Below are positions 16,938-26,553 of a stretch of 64,000 bases of DNA, piece by piece. The translations under genes and the position numbers were made by a program. Position 1 is the stretch's first letter, and each line of letters opens with the position of its first letter. The notes below the pieces were generated by a model. The model had not been told where the DNA came from and searched no databases. It saw only the letters and a list, made by a program, of their open reading frames with translations. The DNA is from Pseudoalteromonas rubra (GTDB taxonomy: Bacteria; Pseudomonadota; Gammaproteobacteria; Enterobacterales; Alteromonadaceae): assembly GCF_000238295.3 (NCBI RefSeq), contig NZ_AHCD03000035.1, positions 496,001 to 560,000 on the forward strand. Reading direction: 5' to 3'.

Positions 16938-18008
16938 ATGCGCAGTTGTCTATTCTTAACCTTACTGGCCCCTTTTTTCGCGAACTCAGCCGCTATGCAG
17001 CTCGAGTTTTTAGATGAATTTATTGTTTCGGCTGATCTACGCGTCGACGGAGACAAAGTCGGTGGGTTATCTAGCATTGAATACACTAATGGACGCTATT
17101 TATTAATCGCCGATGATTCTAAAAAGCCGCGCTATTTCCAGGCAAATATTGCGATTAAAGGTCAAAAAATTGAACAGGTTCAGTTCGAAAAATCCCTGCC
17201 TTTGGTAAACAAACAAACCCGTTCAGGTGTTGTGGACCCCGAAAGCCTTCGAATAGCACCGAATGGCAAGGACATCATTTGGACCAGTGAAGGCAGCATT
17301 AAATATAAGCATGCACCAGCTATCTTCATGCAGACTAAACAAGGTTTGGTTAACTTTACACTGCCAAAAATGTTCGAGATCAGCAAAACAAGCGGGCCAA
17401 GACATAATGCCGTCTTCGAAGGACTCACTGTCGCACACTCAGGCAAAGGTATTTGGGTGTCTGCGGAAGGTGCACTCAAGCAAGATGGGGAAGAATCCAA
17501 TATTGAGCACGGTAGCCTGGTCCGCATCTCCTATTTTGATTTTGCCTCAAAGAGTATGCAAAAACAGTTCGCCTACTACCTGGAACCTATGGTGAATCGC
17601 CCGGAAGCAAAACCTGATGCGTTTCGCACTACCGGCCTGGTCGAGATATTGCAGGTAAATGAGCATCAGCTGCTGACGATGGAGCGCTCATACACGGCTG
17701 GTATTGCCGACGGCGGGAACGACGTAAGCATCTACCTCATTGATTTAAAAGATGTGACCGACACAAGCCAGATGGCCTCACTCAACCAACAATCCGTTCG
17801 CCCTGCTCGTAAAACCTTGCTATTAGACATGGCCAGCATTAAACAACAGCTGGGCTCAAAGCACATTGATAACCTGGAGGGCATGACTTTTGGTCCCCGG
17901 CTTGCCAATGGCAATATGAGCCTGCTAATGGTGTCTGATGATAATTTCAACGTACATGGCAAGCAGCTGAGTCAGATCCTGTTGTTCGAGGTTAAAACAG
18001 GCAAATAA
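16938..18008 (+). CDS. Secreted esterase-like activity of phytase family protein
   Basis: 356 aa with a signal peptide (MRSCLFLTLLAPFFANSAA). It has the repeating signatures of the PF13449 type: GGLSSIEYTNGRYLLIADDS, VVDPESLRI, AVFEGLTVA, TGLVEILQVNEHQLLTMERS and DNLEGMTFG, ending in a VSDDNFN segment. The family adopts a beta-propeller with an acidic, metal-binding centre and has been linked to phytase/phosphodiesterase or esterase activity. Monocistronic, with a good terminator 70 bp downstream. Confidence 0.78.
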   Translation: MRSCLFLTLLAPFFANSAAMQLEFLDEFIVSADLRVDGDKVGGLSSIEYTNGRYLLIADDSKKPRYFQANIAIKGQKIEQVQFEKSLPLVNKQTRSGVVDPESLRIAPNGKDIIWTSEGSIKYKHAPAIFMQTKQGLVNFTLPKMFEISKTSGPRHNAVFEGLTVAHSGKGIWVSAEGALKQDGEESNIEHGSLVRISYFDFASKSMQKQFAYYLEPMVNRPEAKPDAFRTTGLVEILQVNEHQLLTMERSYTAGIADGGNDVSIYLIDLKDVTDTSQMASLNQQSVRPARKTLLLDMASIKQQLGSKHIDNLEGMTFGPRLANGNMSLLMVSDDNFNVHGKQLSQILLFEVKTGK

Positions 18009-18080
18009 AGGCGTCAGCAAAATAAATGCACTAACCCTTGCCCTTTGAAAATCTGACTATGACACGGCTTGATGGGTAAA

Positions 18081-18108
18081 AAAGCCCCGGCAAACGGCAC
18101 GGGGCTTT
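18081..18108. terminator. Strong bidirectional terminator
   Basis: Stem AAAGCCCCG / CGGGGCTTT (9 bp) with a 10-nt loop, preceded by an A-run and ended by TTT. It separates the convergent genes ending at 18008 and 18170. Confidence 0.75.
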
Positions 18109-18169
18109 GATAGGGAATGTTCTTTGTCAGCCAGCGGCGCGCTTGCCTCTGGTCAAAAACTCACTGCGG

Positions 18170-20665
18170 TTATTGAACAGAAGGCGCATAGCTCGGCGGC
18201 CTGTGCTCAGCAGCCCCGCCAAACGCTTTATTTGGCGTTTCACTCAAAGAAAAATCCAAAGTAACAGGCTCACCAATGTAGGCCTCATCAATCCAGCTCT
18301 TCAGGCTGGTTTTACCATTGACTTTAAGCGCATCAATATAAATATGCGTGTCTGATGCTTGCGGTGCGTTTAGCGTCAGATTACCAATGCGAGCGCGTTT
18401 AAACTGAGGACTGGACAAAACCAGATCGGCACGGCCCGGATATTTAGGATAAAGTCCCAGACTACTAAACACATACCAGGATGACATCTGACCCAAGTCG
18501 TCCTGACCGGGAATGCCATCTGGCGCATCCAGCCATAACTGCTTCATGGTCTCGCGTACCGTTTGCTGTGTTTTGTATGCCTCTGAGGTATGAAGGTACA
18601 TCCAGGGTGATAAGATGGATGGCTGGTTTGAGACATCTGAAAACTCCGCTGAATCACGATACAACACCCAGGTGCCATCTGGCTTGCGAAAATGGCTATC
18701 CAGCCTTTGGATCATGGCTTTGTCACCGCCCAAGGTTTTTGCCAGTCCTGCACCATCATGCGGGATCATCCATAAATACTGAGCCGGGCTGCCTTCGACA
18801 AAGAGATGACCAGAAAACGGGTCAAACTCGCCTTTCCAGCTGCCATCTTTGTTACGCCCCTGGATATAGCCCAGCGACTCTGTGGCAGACGGGTTGTAGA
18901 TGTTGCGCCAGTACCCTGCCTCATTCACAAAACGCGAGGCGTCATCATGCTTACCCAGACGGTCTGCCAGCTGAGACAAGGAGAAATAGCTTGATGCCTG
19001 TTCCAGTGTTTCCGATGCACCTTCCCAGCTGTTAGATTGGTCTGAAATATATCCAAGTTGCTGCCATTGATCTAACGAAGGTTTTTGGCCACGACAAAAT
19101 ACCGGACAGCCCACCTCAGACAAGTCGAACGCTGTAGGCTCTGTCGCAGCTTTGTACAATGAGTCATACGCGCCTGTCACGTCAAAATCATCAGCACCAA
19201 ATGCCACAAAGTTTGCAATCGCGATTGTTGACGGATCACCACTCATGACACCGGTTGCACCCGCGTTGTGGGTCCAGCGGTCCCATACGCCGTTATACTG
19301 GCTCGCCTGATTAAACAATGACTGAGCGATATCGCTACCACGCTTTTTGTCTAACAAAGTGACGAGCTGCAGCTGAGAGCGGTATACGTCCCACCCGGAG
19401 AAGTTGGCATACTGATGTGTCTGAGTTCCTTTAACAGTATGAACCTGCTGATCAAACCCAACATATTGACCATTCACATCTGAATAGATGTTGGGATGAT
19501 ACAAGCTATGGAACAGCGCGGTATAAAAGACTCTGAGTTTACTGGAATCGTCAGACTCCACTTTCACTTTAGAAAGCGCGTTTTCCCAGGCTGCCTGAGC
19601 CTGCGCCCTAACTTGGGCAAAACTCTGCTCTGCCTGTTCTTTTTCAAGGTTCTCTCTGGCGTTATCAAGACTCACATAAGAAATGCCAACACGCATTTGC
19701 ACGGTTTCACCTGCCTCCATATCAAGGTCAACCCAAACACCTGAGCCTTTACCTATATCCGGCCAGCCGTTATCGCCGTAGCCCATTCCACCTTTGGCAG
19801 AATCCTGCCCTGCAAATACCTCATCATCTTTCCAGCCACCCGAACCAGCAATGTCTTTATCCAGCTTAGCGACGAAGTGCAGCGTGTAATAGTCTCTTTG
19901 GTTGTGCTCGCCGAGATAACCACAAAAATTCCCTGAGGTTACATATCCTGAGACTTCGCCTTTTTGAGCATCCACTTTGACATAAGCATCGCCACTGCCG
20001 AGTTGTGAGTATGAGGTCCTGAAAAGTAGCTTGGCGTTGTCTGCCTGGTCAAAGGTAAAGTTTGCAATTCCCGTGCGAGTTGTTGCGGCAAGTTCAACGT
20101 TCACACCATTGTCTAAGCCAACCTGATAATAACCGGGTGTGGCAGTTTCATTATCATGGCTAAAACCTGCGCTGTAGTAGGCATTAATTGGATCAGTTGC
20201 AGGAGAAAACGTTATGTCTTTGGTAAATGGCATCACAGGAATATCACCTGAGGCGCCTAAACAGCCGGTTCCGGACAGGCGCGTAAAGGAAAACCCTTTT
20301 ACACGGCTAGCCTGATAATTGTAGCCCCCTGGGGATACAGGAACACGTTTCTTTTCCTGCAGGATTTTTTTTGAGATCCCTTCAGATTCGGCCAGCAGAT
20401 CTTCAGTGTACGCATGCTCTGGACCAAAATTAAACATCCCAAATGGCACCAATGCACCCGGCGTCACATTACCGGCCTGCCTGTGGTTAAACGGCCCCTT
20501 TGTCCCAATCAAGGGATCCACATAGGATACAACGTCTGTAACATAGTTAGAATTTGCTGATTCTTGTTTGCCTGTACTTTGACTGGGTGCCTGCCCACAC
20601 GCAGCCAAAATAGCGGATGATACTGATACGAAAGCCAGGTGCCTGACCACTTTATTTTGTTTCAT
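18170..20665 (-). CDS. GH92 alpha-1,2-mannosidase lipoprotein
   Basis: 831 aa from ATG 20665. The open frame continues 31 codons upstream, but the signal peptide begins here (MKQNKVVRHLAFVSVSSAIL) and ends in the lipobox AACG. Family 92 features are clear: VSYVDPLIGTKGP near the start, FTRLSGTGCLGASGDIPVMP, DVYRSQLQLVTLLD, SGHLFVEGSPAQYLWMIPHD and GQDDLGQMSSWYVFSSLGLY with its acidic catalytic/Ca2+ region. GH92 enzymes are Ca2+-dependent inverting mannosidases that trim high-mannose glycans. Divergent from the PNGase F-like gene, which implies a joint role in N-glycan use. Confidence 0.92.
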   Translation of the reverse strand: MKQNKVVRHLAFVSVSSAILAACGQAPSQSTGKQESANSNYVTDVVSYVDPLIGTKGPFNHRQAGNVTPGALVPFGMFNFGPEHAYTEDLLAESEGISKKILQEKKRVPVSPGGYNYQASRVKGFSFTRLSGTGCLGASGDIPVMPFTKDITFSPATDPINAYYSAGFSHDNETATPGYYQVGLDNGVNVELAATTRTGIANFTFDQADNAKLLFRTSYSQLGSGDAYVKVDAQKGEVSGYVTSGNFCGYLGEHNQRDYYTLHFVAKLDKDIAGSGGWKDDEVFAGQDSAKGGMGYGDNGWPDIGKGSGVWVDLDMEAGETVQMRVGISYVSLDNARENLEKEQAEQSFAQVRAQAQAAWENALSKVKVESDDSSKLRVFYTALFHSLYHPNIYSDVNGQYVGFDQQVHTVKGTQTHQYANFSGWDVYRSQLQLVTLLDKKRGSDIAQSLFNQASQYNGVWDRWTHNAGATGVMSGDPSTIAIANFVAFGADDFDVTGAYDSLYKAATEPTAFDLSEVGCPVFCRGQKPSLDQWQQLGYISDQSNSWEGASETLEQASSYFSLSQLADRLGKHDDASRFVNEAGYWRNIYNPSATESLGYIQGRNKDGSWKGEFDPFSGHLFVEGSPAQYLWMIPHDGAGLAKTLGGDKAMIQRLDSHFRKPDGTWVLYRDSAEFSDVSNQPSILSPWMYLHTSEAYKTQQTVRETMKQLWLDAPDGIPGQDDLGQMSSWYVFSSLGLYPKYPGRADLVLSSPQFKRARIGNLTLNAPQASDTHIYIDALKVNGKTSLKSWIDEAYIGEPVTLDFSLSETPNKAFGGAAEHRPPSYAPSVQ

Positions 20666-21214
20666 TACTGATTCCCACCTAAATGGATCGTTCCAATTTT
20701 TTAATATAGTAATACTGAACTGGCTATCACACTGCCATTTTTTACAGTATTTACACAATTTTAATGCGCCGATTTAAAGGTTATGAGCGATAATCTGCAT
20801 TATTGAGACGCTCGTGGTCGATAGTTTCACTTTGCATCAACCAATCACACGCCGCAGTGCTACCAAAACTGAGATAACCCAAAATACGCACCAAGTAGCT
20901 GACTGTAATACAATCAGAACCAACTCAATTTGTCATCAAGTACGACAGGGGTTCGTTCAGAGCTTGCATGCTTTTGAACTACCGGGGCTGGAAAAAAGCC
21001 AGAGGAGTATATGGCAGTGTACCTGATAAGCCCGACACTCTTTGCTCTCAGAGAACACACAGAGCAACCTTTATTCTTCCCTTATAAGCCCTGGTGTCGG
21101 GAGTCCGATCCACTTTAATAATTTTCAAGCTCAAAACCGAGAAGTTGATATGCCTATGTATCCTTATATGGCACAGTGGTAAAATATTTGTAAACAAACA
21201 CTCAAGGATTAAAG
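20666..21214. other. Divergent intergenic region between the mannosidase and PNGase F-like genes
   Basis: 549 bp. Short frames here (for example 20814-21026) have no ribosome-binding site and no family resemblance. Presumably holds both promoters and possibly a shared operator; no clear inverted repeat was found by eye. Confidence 0.55.
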
Positions 21215-23047
21215 ATGAAAATCGGGTTTATCTGTCTTTTGCTGTTTTGCACTACTGCACTTGCCAAAGAGCAGCTGCTCACGCCATTCACCTCATTTAC
21301 CAAACATGGTGATCATACATTTGCCGTCGAACTGGCGAGTCAGGAGAATACTGGCCGACACTTACTTGAAATAGAACTCGGCTGCGCGAGTCAGGGCTGC
21401 AGCGACTGGGACTACACAGTGCGATTTGAATGGCAAAAAGACGGTACCAGTTATGAGCTGGGCAGATTGATCACACCTTATGCGGGTTATATGCAACGCA
21501 CTATGCATGGTTTTGACCGCACCTGGCGGCGTACCTATACCTTTGATGTGTCGCATTTAATCCCTGTGCTACAAGGAAAGGGACACTTTAATGTTCACTA
21601 TGGTGGCTGGGGAGCCAAACAGTCAGCATTCGGGATTTCAGCAAAACTACACTCTGACACCCAATTTAACAAACAAGAGGTTCTGAGGGCTATACCGCTG
21701 TATGAATCGGGCTCTGAAGGCTGGCCATACAAAACCTCAGAGTACTTTGATACCTTGCTAACGCAACGCGCCTTTCAGTTTCAGGCCAATGAGCAACACG
21801 CCGAAATAAAAATGATCGTATCTTCCCACGGCCATGCTTTGTCATTCGATAACCCGCAAGGTGAGCCGGAGCTATGCGGAGAATGGTGCGACCGCTTCTT
21901 TACCATTAAGCACAACAACGACACAATTGTAAAACAGCAACTATGGCGAAAAGATTGCGATATGAGTGCGACCTTTCCTCAGGGAGGCACCTATATTTTC
22001 GCCCGTTCCAACTGGTGTCCTGGTGAATCTGTTGTCCCATTCAGTTATGACGTAGATACCGCGCAAACAAACAACACGATTGATCTGGACTGGCAACGCT
22101 ATAGCTGGCAACCCTCTCAGTATGGCAATACAGCGCCACGCTACATTGTTAATGCTGTGCTGGTTACCTATGCAAAGAAGCCAGCGACCACAGATATTGC
22201 GCTAACCCGTATTGTATCGCCCAATGCGCAGACTCCTCAGCGGTTTGGCTTACAGTGCGGCGCGATTGAAGCTGAAATCAAGAACATGGGTAGCGCCGAC
22301 ATCCATGCAGTACGGTTTCACTACGGCATTACTGGGCAACAGCGGCACTTTTTCGACTGGCAGGGTAACCTCAAGCCCGGCGACACGAAAATAGTGCGCA
22401 TCCCTACCCGCTATCTTGGCCAATTCGATACACAAACTGCGCGTATTAAGGTCAGTGCTGAGGTATCAGGAGATGAAAACATGGCGAATAATAATGCTAA
22501 CGCCTTAATGCATATGCCGTTATCATTATTCAACACACCCAGGCTCAATATTCTGACCGGTAAAATCCCGGACGAAACCAAAGTAGAGTTACGTGACAGG
22601 CATCAAAATATCATACAGTCCTGGCATACCTTCAATGCACAGCAGTGGCATGAGTTGGTGCTTGAACAACCGGCGGGATGTTACGAGTTAGTCGTGTATG
22701 ACTCTGCCAGAGATGGCCTGGCTTTTCCTTTTTTCAATAATCGTAAAGGCCAGGGCGCACTAAACCTGTCCTATGACTTAGACGGAAAAACGGTCACCCA
22801 TGAATTACAACCAGACTTTGGCCGCAAGCTCTCAATCCCTTTCACACTTGGATACAAATTTGGCGGATGCGCAGCAAAAGCATGGCAAAGCGACAAAGCC
22901 TACCGCCTGGGTGATGCGCCGGTGGCGTACAATGGCGTCATTTATCAAGCCAGGCACTGGAGCTATGGATTTCAACCCGACAAATCGGGCCAATATGACG
23001 CCTGGCAGCCGGTGAGCTACTGTGACGGTAGTCCTTTAAACAAGTAA
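21215..23047 (+). CDS. PNGase F-like peptide-N-glycosidase with C-terminal chitin-binding-type domain
   Basis: 610 aa, signal peptide of about 17 residues. The two halves of a PNGase F fold are visible: GCASQGCSDWDYTVRFEW in the N-terminal domain (its DWD matches the catalytic-Asp region), then SSHGHALSF, CGEWCDRFFTI, WRKDCDMSATFPQGGTYIF and RSNWCPGE. These match the conserved Cys/Trp/Glu segments of flavobacterial PNGase F. Residues 330-560 are beta-rich linker domains. The last 45 residues (WQSDKAYRLGDAPVAYNGVI ... YDAWQPV) look like a CBM5/12 domain. It should release whole N-glycans from secreted glycoproteins, leaving mannose trimming to the adjacent GH92. Confidence 0.82.
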   Translation: MKIGFICLLLFCTTALAKEQLLTPFTSFTKHGDHTFAVELASQENTGRHLLEIELGCASQGCSDWDYTVRFEWQKDGTSYELGRLITPYAGYMQRTMHGFDRTWRRTYTFDVSHLIPVLQGKGHFNVHYGGWGAKQSAFGISAKLHSDTQFNKQEVLRAIPLYESGSEGWPYKTSEYFDTLLTQRAFQFQANEQHAEIKMIVSSHGHALSFDNPQGEPELCGEWCDRFFTIKHNNDTIVKQQLWRKDCDMSATFPQGGTYIFARSNWCPGESVVPFSYDVDTAQTNNTIDLDWQRYSWQPSQYGNTAPRYIVNAVLVTYAKKPATTDIALTRIVSPNAQTPQRFGLQCGAIEAEIKNMGSADIHAVRFHYGITGQQRHFFDWQGNLKPGDTKIVRIPTRYLGQFDTQTARIKVSAEVSGDENMANNNANALMHMPLSLFNTPRLNILTGKIPDETKVELRDRHQNIIQSWHTFNAQQWHELVLEQPAGCYELVVYDSARDGLAFPFFNNRKGQGALNLSYDLDGKTVTHELQPDFGRKLSIPFTLGYKFGGCAAKAWQSDKAYRLGDAPVAYNGVIYQARHWSYGFQPDKSGQYDAWQPVSYCDGSPLNK

Positions 23048-23112
23048 CTTAACAAAACGACATCAATGCAGGATACAAAAACTATTGAGTGATATGTCCT
23101 GCTATCAAAAAG

Positions 23113-23150
23113 AGCCGCGCCCGTGCCAACTTTTTTGCTCTGGCGCGGTT
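23113..23150. terminator. Hairpin downstream of the PNGase F-like gene
   Basis: Stem AGCCGCGCC / GGCGCGGTT (one G-T pair), T-rich 20-nt loop, 65 nt after the stop, followed by further short GC-rich repeats to about 23180. Confidence 0.5.
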
Positions 23151-23380
23151 TACCGGCGAAGCCGGAATTGACTTCCGGTCAGATTATCAAATTGTTTTTA
23201 GCTGTTTCCCTGTCATTTTATTAGGTATTTCACTTTGACCTTTGATTTAGTGTGCCGCAGGTTGAACCGGAGACTTATCTGCGTAGTACCCTGACGATAC
23301 ATTTCAAATTTTGCTGGTGATCATTGATAAAGCCTACGTGTTCTTTCCATTCGACTCTACCTAAATGCGTTACCTGATTA

Positions 23381-23541
23381 ATACCAATTTGCTTAATTAA
23401 GTGTTCTATTTTGAGGCGAGAAAATATGGTCGATAACCAGGCAAAATTTTGCTATTTAGTTGTTCTAAATGAGAAATTTTTAACGCCGTTAGCGTCATAT
23501 TTGCTCCTTCAAATAGAACAGGTATTAAGTGAAATTGGTAT
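23381..23541. repeat. Palindromic MITE-like element, copy A
   Basis: 161 bp with terminal inverted repeats ATACCAATTT ... AAATTGGTAT. The ends can be aligned inward for about 50 bp (CTTAATTAAGTG and CTATTTTGAGGCGAGAAAATA against their counterparts). A second near-identical copy lies at 31447-31608. There is no coding capacity. The 3' 26 bp are reproduced at 24608-24633 because the tandem duplication breakpoint falls inside this element. Likely a non-autonomous element moved in trans. Confidence 0.8.
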
Positions 23542-23711
23542 AAGTTCACTATCTAGAGCATTATGCTTGCAAACTTGAATGGCGGTCCGTGAAAATTATA
23601 ATCTGCATAACCATAGTTAGTTTACCTGGCTAGCAGAGGATGTGAGTTGTTAGTAGGTTTACAGAACATAACGCCGTTTGACGGTCACTATCGTGACACA
23701 ATATGAGCATC

Positions 23712-24311
23712 TTAGTCGAGCAACTGGATCTTGAAAATCTTATTATTGCGACCCTCACCAATGTAGGAGACCTTGACGCAGCGCCCTTCTCTCACGACAC
23801 CATCTTCAAACTGCCGGTTCGCAAAAAACAGCGGACTGGTCGCAGCATCGCTGTAGCTAAACGTCACGTTTTTTAAACTAAAAGACTCCCCCCTGCTTTT
23901 GGCATCAATCACCCGGAGGTTTTCAATGCATCCTTCTAAGACAGTAAAACTGCCCTCCTCTACGATATCTCTGTAACCTGCAACTTCACGATAAGCTGTT
24001 AACTGAACCCAAAATAGCAAAAGCCCGAATAAGCAGCATGACCCAAGCAGCCTTCTGTTAGAGATACGCAGTAACTCACTAAAGATATTCAAAAAGAAAG
24101 GGACTTTGTATAGTAAGACTAAAACAAGAATATAAGGAAACAGCCAAACAAAGACGTCGGCACTTGTATCAAAATGACTTTCAAAATAAGTATGCAAGTT
24201 TGCCTCAACTACACAATTTAGGGCTAATTTATCAACAAGCCTTTTATCCAGCTGTGGCCACTTTGGTATTGGACCATAGTCAGAGCTGGTAAGACAGATT
24301 GCCTCAAGCAC
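23712..24311 (-). pseudogene. Membrane protein of unknown function, C-terminal part of a frameshifted gene (copy 1)
   Basis: 199 codons from a GTG with no ribosome-binding site. It has a membrane region (FVWLFPYILVLVLLYKVPFF), a second helix (LLGSCCLFGLLLFWVQLTAY) and a C-terminal beta-rich domain (FTVLEGCIENLRVIDAK, then NVTFSYSD and VREGRCVKVSYIG). The 86-codon frame at 24224-24484 overlaps it by 88 bp and supplies what looks like the missing N-terminus, so the two frames probably descend from one gene split by a frameshift near 24311. The C-terminal domain resembles small membrane proteins common in gammaproteobacterial accessory regions; function unknown. Confidence 0.55.
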
Positions 24312-24484
24312 AAACGACTGTGCTTATCAAAAACGAAATTAAACTCAACCACCTCATTAGCCCGATTAATGGCTGTCAGCAGAAAAGTGGACACGTTGCC
24401 ACAATAAAGCATAATACCGATAAAAACGCCCAGTAACACAGGCATATTGCCCATATCAAAAGACTCACAAAATAAGTTTACCAC
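24224..24484 (-). pseudogene. N-terminal part of the frameshifted membrane-protein gene (copy 1)
   Basis: 86 codons from GTG 24484 (an ATG lies 10 codons in). It contains one membrane helix (MPVLLGVFIGIMLYCGNVST). After the segment FNFVFDKHSR the frame goes out of register with the 199-codon frame that carries the rest of the protein. Together they would give a protein of about 255 aa with three helices. Confidence 0.5.
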
Positions 24485-24803
24485 TTGGCGTTTTTAGTGA
24501 TGACTTCACATACTAATGTGGACCAGGTACCCTGAACTCTCTGCAGCATGCTATTTGCTTTCCTGGTCGACTATTGAGTACCAGCCTTTCGATGCTGTTT
24601 AAACAGGGAACAGGTATTAAGTGAAATTGGTATAAGTTCACTATCTAGAGCATTATGCTTGCAAACTTGAATGGCGGTCCGTGAAAATTATAATCTGCAT
24701 AACCATAGTTAGTTTACCTGGCTAGCAGAGGATGTGAGTTGTTAGTAGGTTTACAGAACATAACGCCGTTTGACGGTCACTATCGTGACACAATATGAGC
24801 ATC

Positions 24804-25403
24804 TTAGTCGAGCAACTGGATCTTGAAAATCTTATTATTGCGACCCTCACCAATGTAGGAGACCTTGACGCAGCGCCCTTCTCTCACGACACCATCTTCA
24901 AACTGCCGGTTCGCAAAAAACAGCGGACTGGTCGCAGCATCGCTGTAGCTAAACGTCACGTTTTTTAAACTAAAAGACTCCCCCCTGCTTTTGGCATCAA
25001 TCACCCGGAGGTTTTCAATGCATCCTTCTAAGACAGTAAAACTGCCCTCCTCTACGATATCTCTGTAACCTGCAACTTCACGATAAGCTGTTAACTGAAC
25101 CCAAAATAGCAAAAGCCCGAATAAGCAGCATGACCCAAGCAGCCTTCTGTTAGAGATACGCAGTAACTCACTAAAGATATTCAAAAAGAAAGGGACTTTG
25201 TATAGTAAGACTAAAACAAGAATATAAGGAAACAGCCAAACAAAGACGTCGGCACTTGTATCAAAATGACTTTCAAAATAAGTATGCAAGTTTGCCTCAA
25301 CTACACAATTTAGGGCTAATTTATCAACAAGCCTTTTATCCAGCTGTGGCCACTTTGGTATTGGACCATAGTCAGAGCTGGTAAGACAGATTGCCTCAAG
25401 CAC
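24804..25403 (-). pseudogene. Membrane protein of unknown function, C-terminal part (copy 2)
   Basis: Identical translation to the frame at 23712-24311, displaced by 1,092 bp. The same frameshift is present, so either the lesion predates the duplication or the two frames really are separate genes. Confidence 0.55.
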
Positions 25404-25576
25404 AAACGACTGTGCTTATCAAAAACGAAATTAAACTCAACCACCTCATTAGCCCGATTAATGGCTGTCAGCAGAAAAGTGGACACGTTGCCACAATAAA
25501 GCATAATACCGATAAAAACGCCCAGTAACACAGGCATATTGCCCATATCAAAAGACTCACAAAATAAGTTTACCAC
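25316..25576 (-). pseudogene. N-terminal part of the frameshifted membrane-protein gene (copy 2)
   Basis: Identical translation to the frame at 24224-24484. Only this copy keeps the original upstream flank; copy 1 has the duplication junction 124 bp upstream of its start. Confidence 0.5.
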
Positions 25577-25806
25577 TTGGCGTTTTTAGTGATGACTTCA
25601 CATACTAATGTGGACCAGGTACCCTGAACTCTCTGCAGCATGCTATTTGCTTTCCTGGTCGACTATTGAGTACCAGCCTTTCGATGCTGTTTAAACAGGG
25701 AGTCTGTCAGCCCCTTTTCCGAGTTTACTTTCCTGAGGCGCATTTGAATGGATGTCCATGAAATCTTCGCATGACATCTTCGAGATTTGCACTTAAAGAT
25801 ATAGAG

Positions 25807-26235
25807 CTACATTGCTTCCTTTAACCTGTCTATTTTCTTTTCTAGTCGTTTATCTGAAAGCTCCAACCTGTTTTCCGACATTGAACTCTCCAGCTTTTTA
25901 AGTACAGATCTTTGATACTCTGTCAGTTCACGTACACCAATATAACGAAAAACCGTTAGCGCTTCGTGAGCGATCCTGACGTCAATCAGGGCCTGTGAAC
26001 GTGCAGCGCCGTCCGATATGATTGAGTCTCTTAACTTCAGCAACAACTCTAGCTTTTCAGCAGATAAGACATCTAAATGCTCGAAAAACTCTTTTTTCAA
26101 TAGAACTTCATATTCCAGAGCTATCGATTTTTCTTCTGGCGACAGAGCATTTTGATATGCTTTAGACGGGGTAATTGGCTTACCGGCAATACAAAAAAAG
26201 CTCATCCCCCCCAAAAAGACCATAAGACACTTCAT
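25807..26235 (-). CDS. Small secreted protein of unknown function
   Basis: 142 aa. Signal peptide (MKCLMVFLGGMSFFCIAG). The mature part is almost wholly alpha-helical and charged (EYEVLLKKEFFEHLDVLSAE ... KRLEKKIDRLKEAM), suggesting a coiled coil. No family recognised. AGGCG lies before the ATG. It lies between the duplication and another small minus-strand gene in an accessory stretch. Confidence 0.6.
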   Translation of the reverse strand: MKCLMVFLGGMSFFCIAGKPITPSKAYQNALSPEEKSIALEYEVLLKKEFFEHLDVLSAEKLELLLKLRDSIISDGAARSQALIDVRIAHEALTVFRYIGVRELTEYQRSVLKKLESSMSENRLELSDKRLEKKIDRLKEAM

Positions 26236-26316
26236 GTTACATCGCCTTTATAAGAAAATTAGAAAACAGTAATATAAAAAGAAAGTTAAGAGCAACAAGC
26301 ACATCTTTTCTACTCA

Positions 26317-26553
26317 TTAATCATCTAAAGAAACACCACAACCCTGGGCTCCCCCACCAAAGTTATTACTATCAGGCTTAACCTCATCGTCCTGACTTTT
26401 ATAAAAAGCCCACAAACCAATGGCGGCCACGACTGGGATCAACCAAATGATTATTATTTGCGCGGCTTTTTGAAACCTTTCCAGGTCATGTCTTCTGCCA
26501 ATAAAGACTGATACCAACACGTTCAGTGTTAAAACTGACAGCGATAAAAGCAT
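26317..26553 (-). CDS. Small two-helix membrane protein
   Basis: 78 aa with two hydrophobic helices (LSLSVLTLNVLVSVFIG and IIIIWLIPVVAAIGLWAFY) and a polar tail with a Gly-rich SNNFGGGAQGCG motif. It resembles small membrane proteins often found near immunity-type genes. The ribosome-binding site is weak, so the start is uncertain. Function unknown. Confidence 0.5.
   Translation of the reverse strand: MLLSLSVLTLNVLVSVFIGRRHDLERFQKAAQIIIIWLIPVVAAIGLWAFYKSQDDEVKPDSNNFGGGAQGCGVSLDD

Larger units (their letters stand above)
23516..24607. repeat. Tandem duplication unit, copy 1 (1,092 bp)
   Basis: This unit recurs directly downstream at 24608-25699 with no difference that I could find by reading; the encoded frames are identical. 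The breakpoints share only a GA/GGGA-type microhomology, and the left breakpoint lies within the MITE-like element. A young duplication, or possibly an assembly artefact. Confidence 0.9.
24608..25699. repeat. Tandem duplication unit, copy 2 (1,092 bp)
   Basis: Second copy of the unit at 23516-24607. It starts with the last 26 bp of the MITE-like element and ends at the unique sequence beginning GTCTGTCAG. Identity appears complete. Confidence 0.9.
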
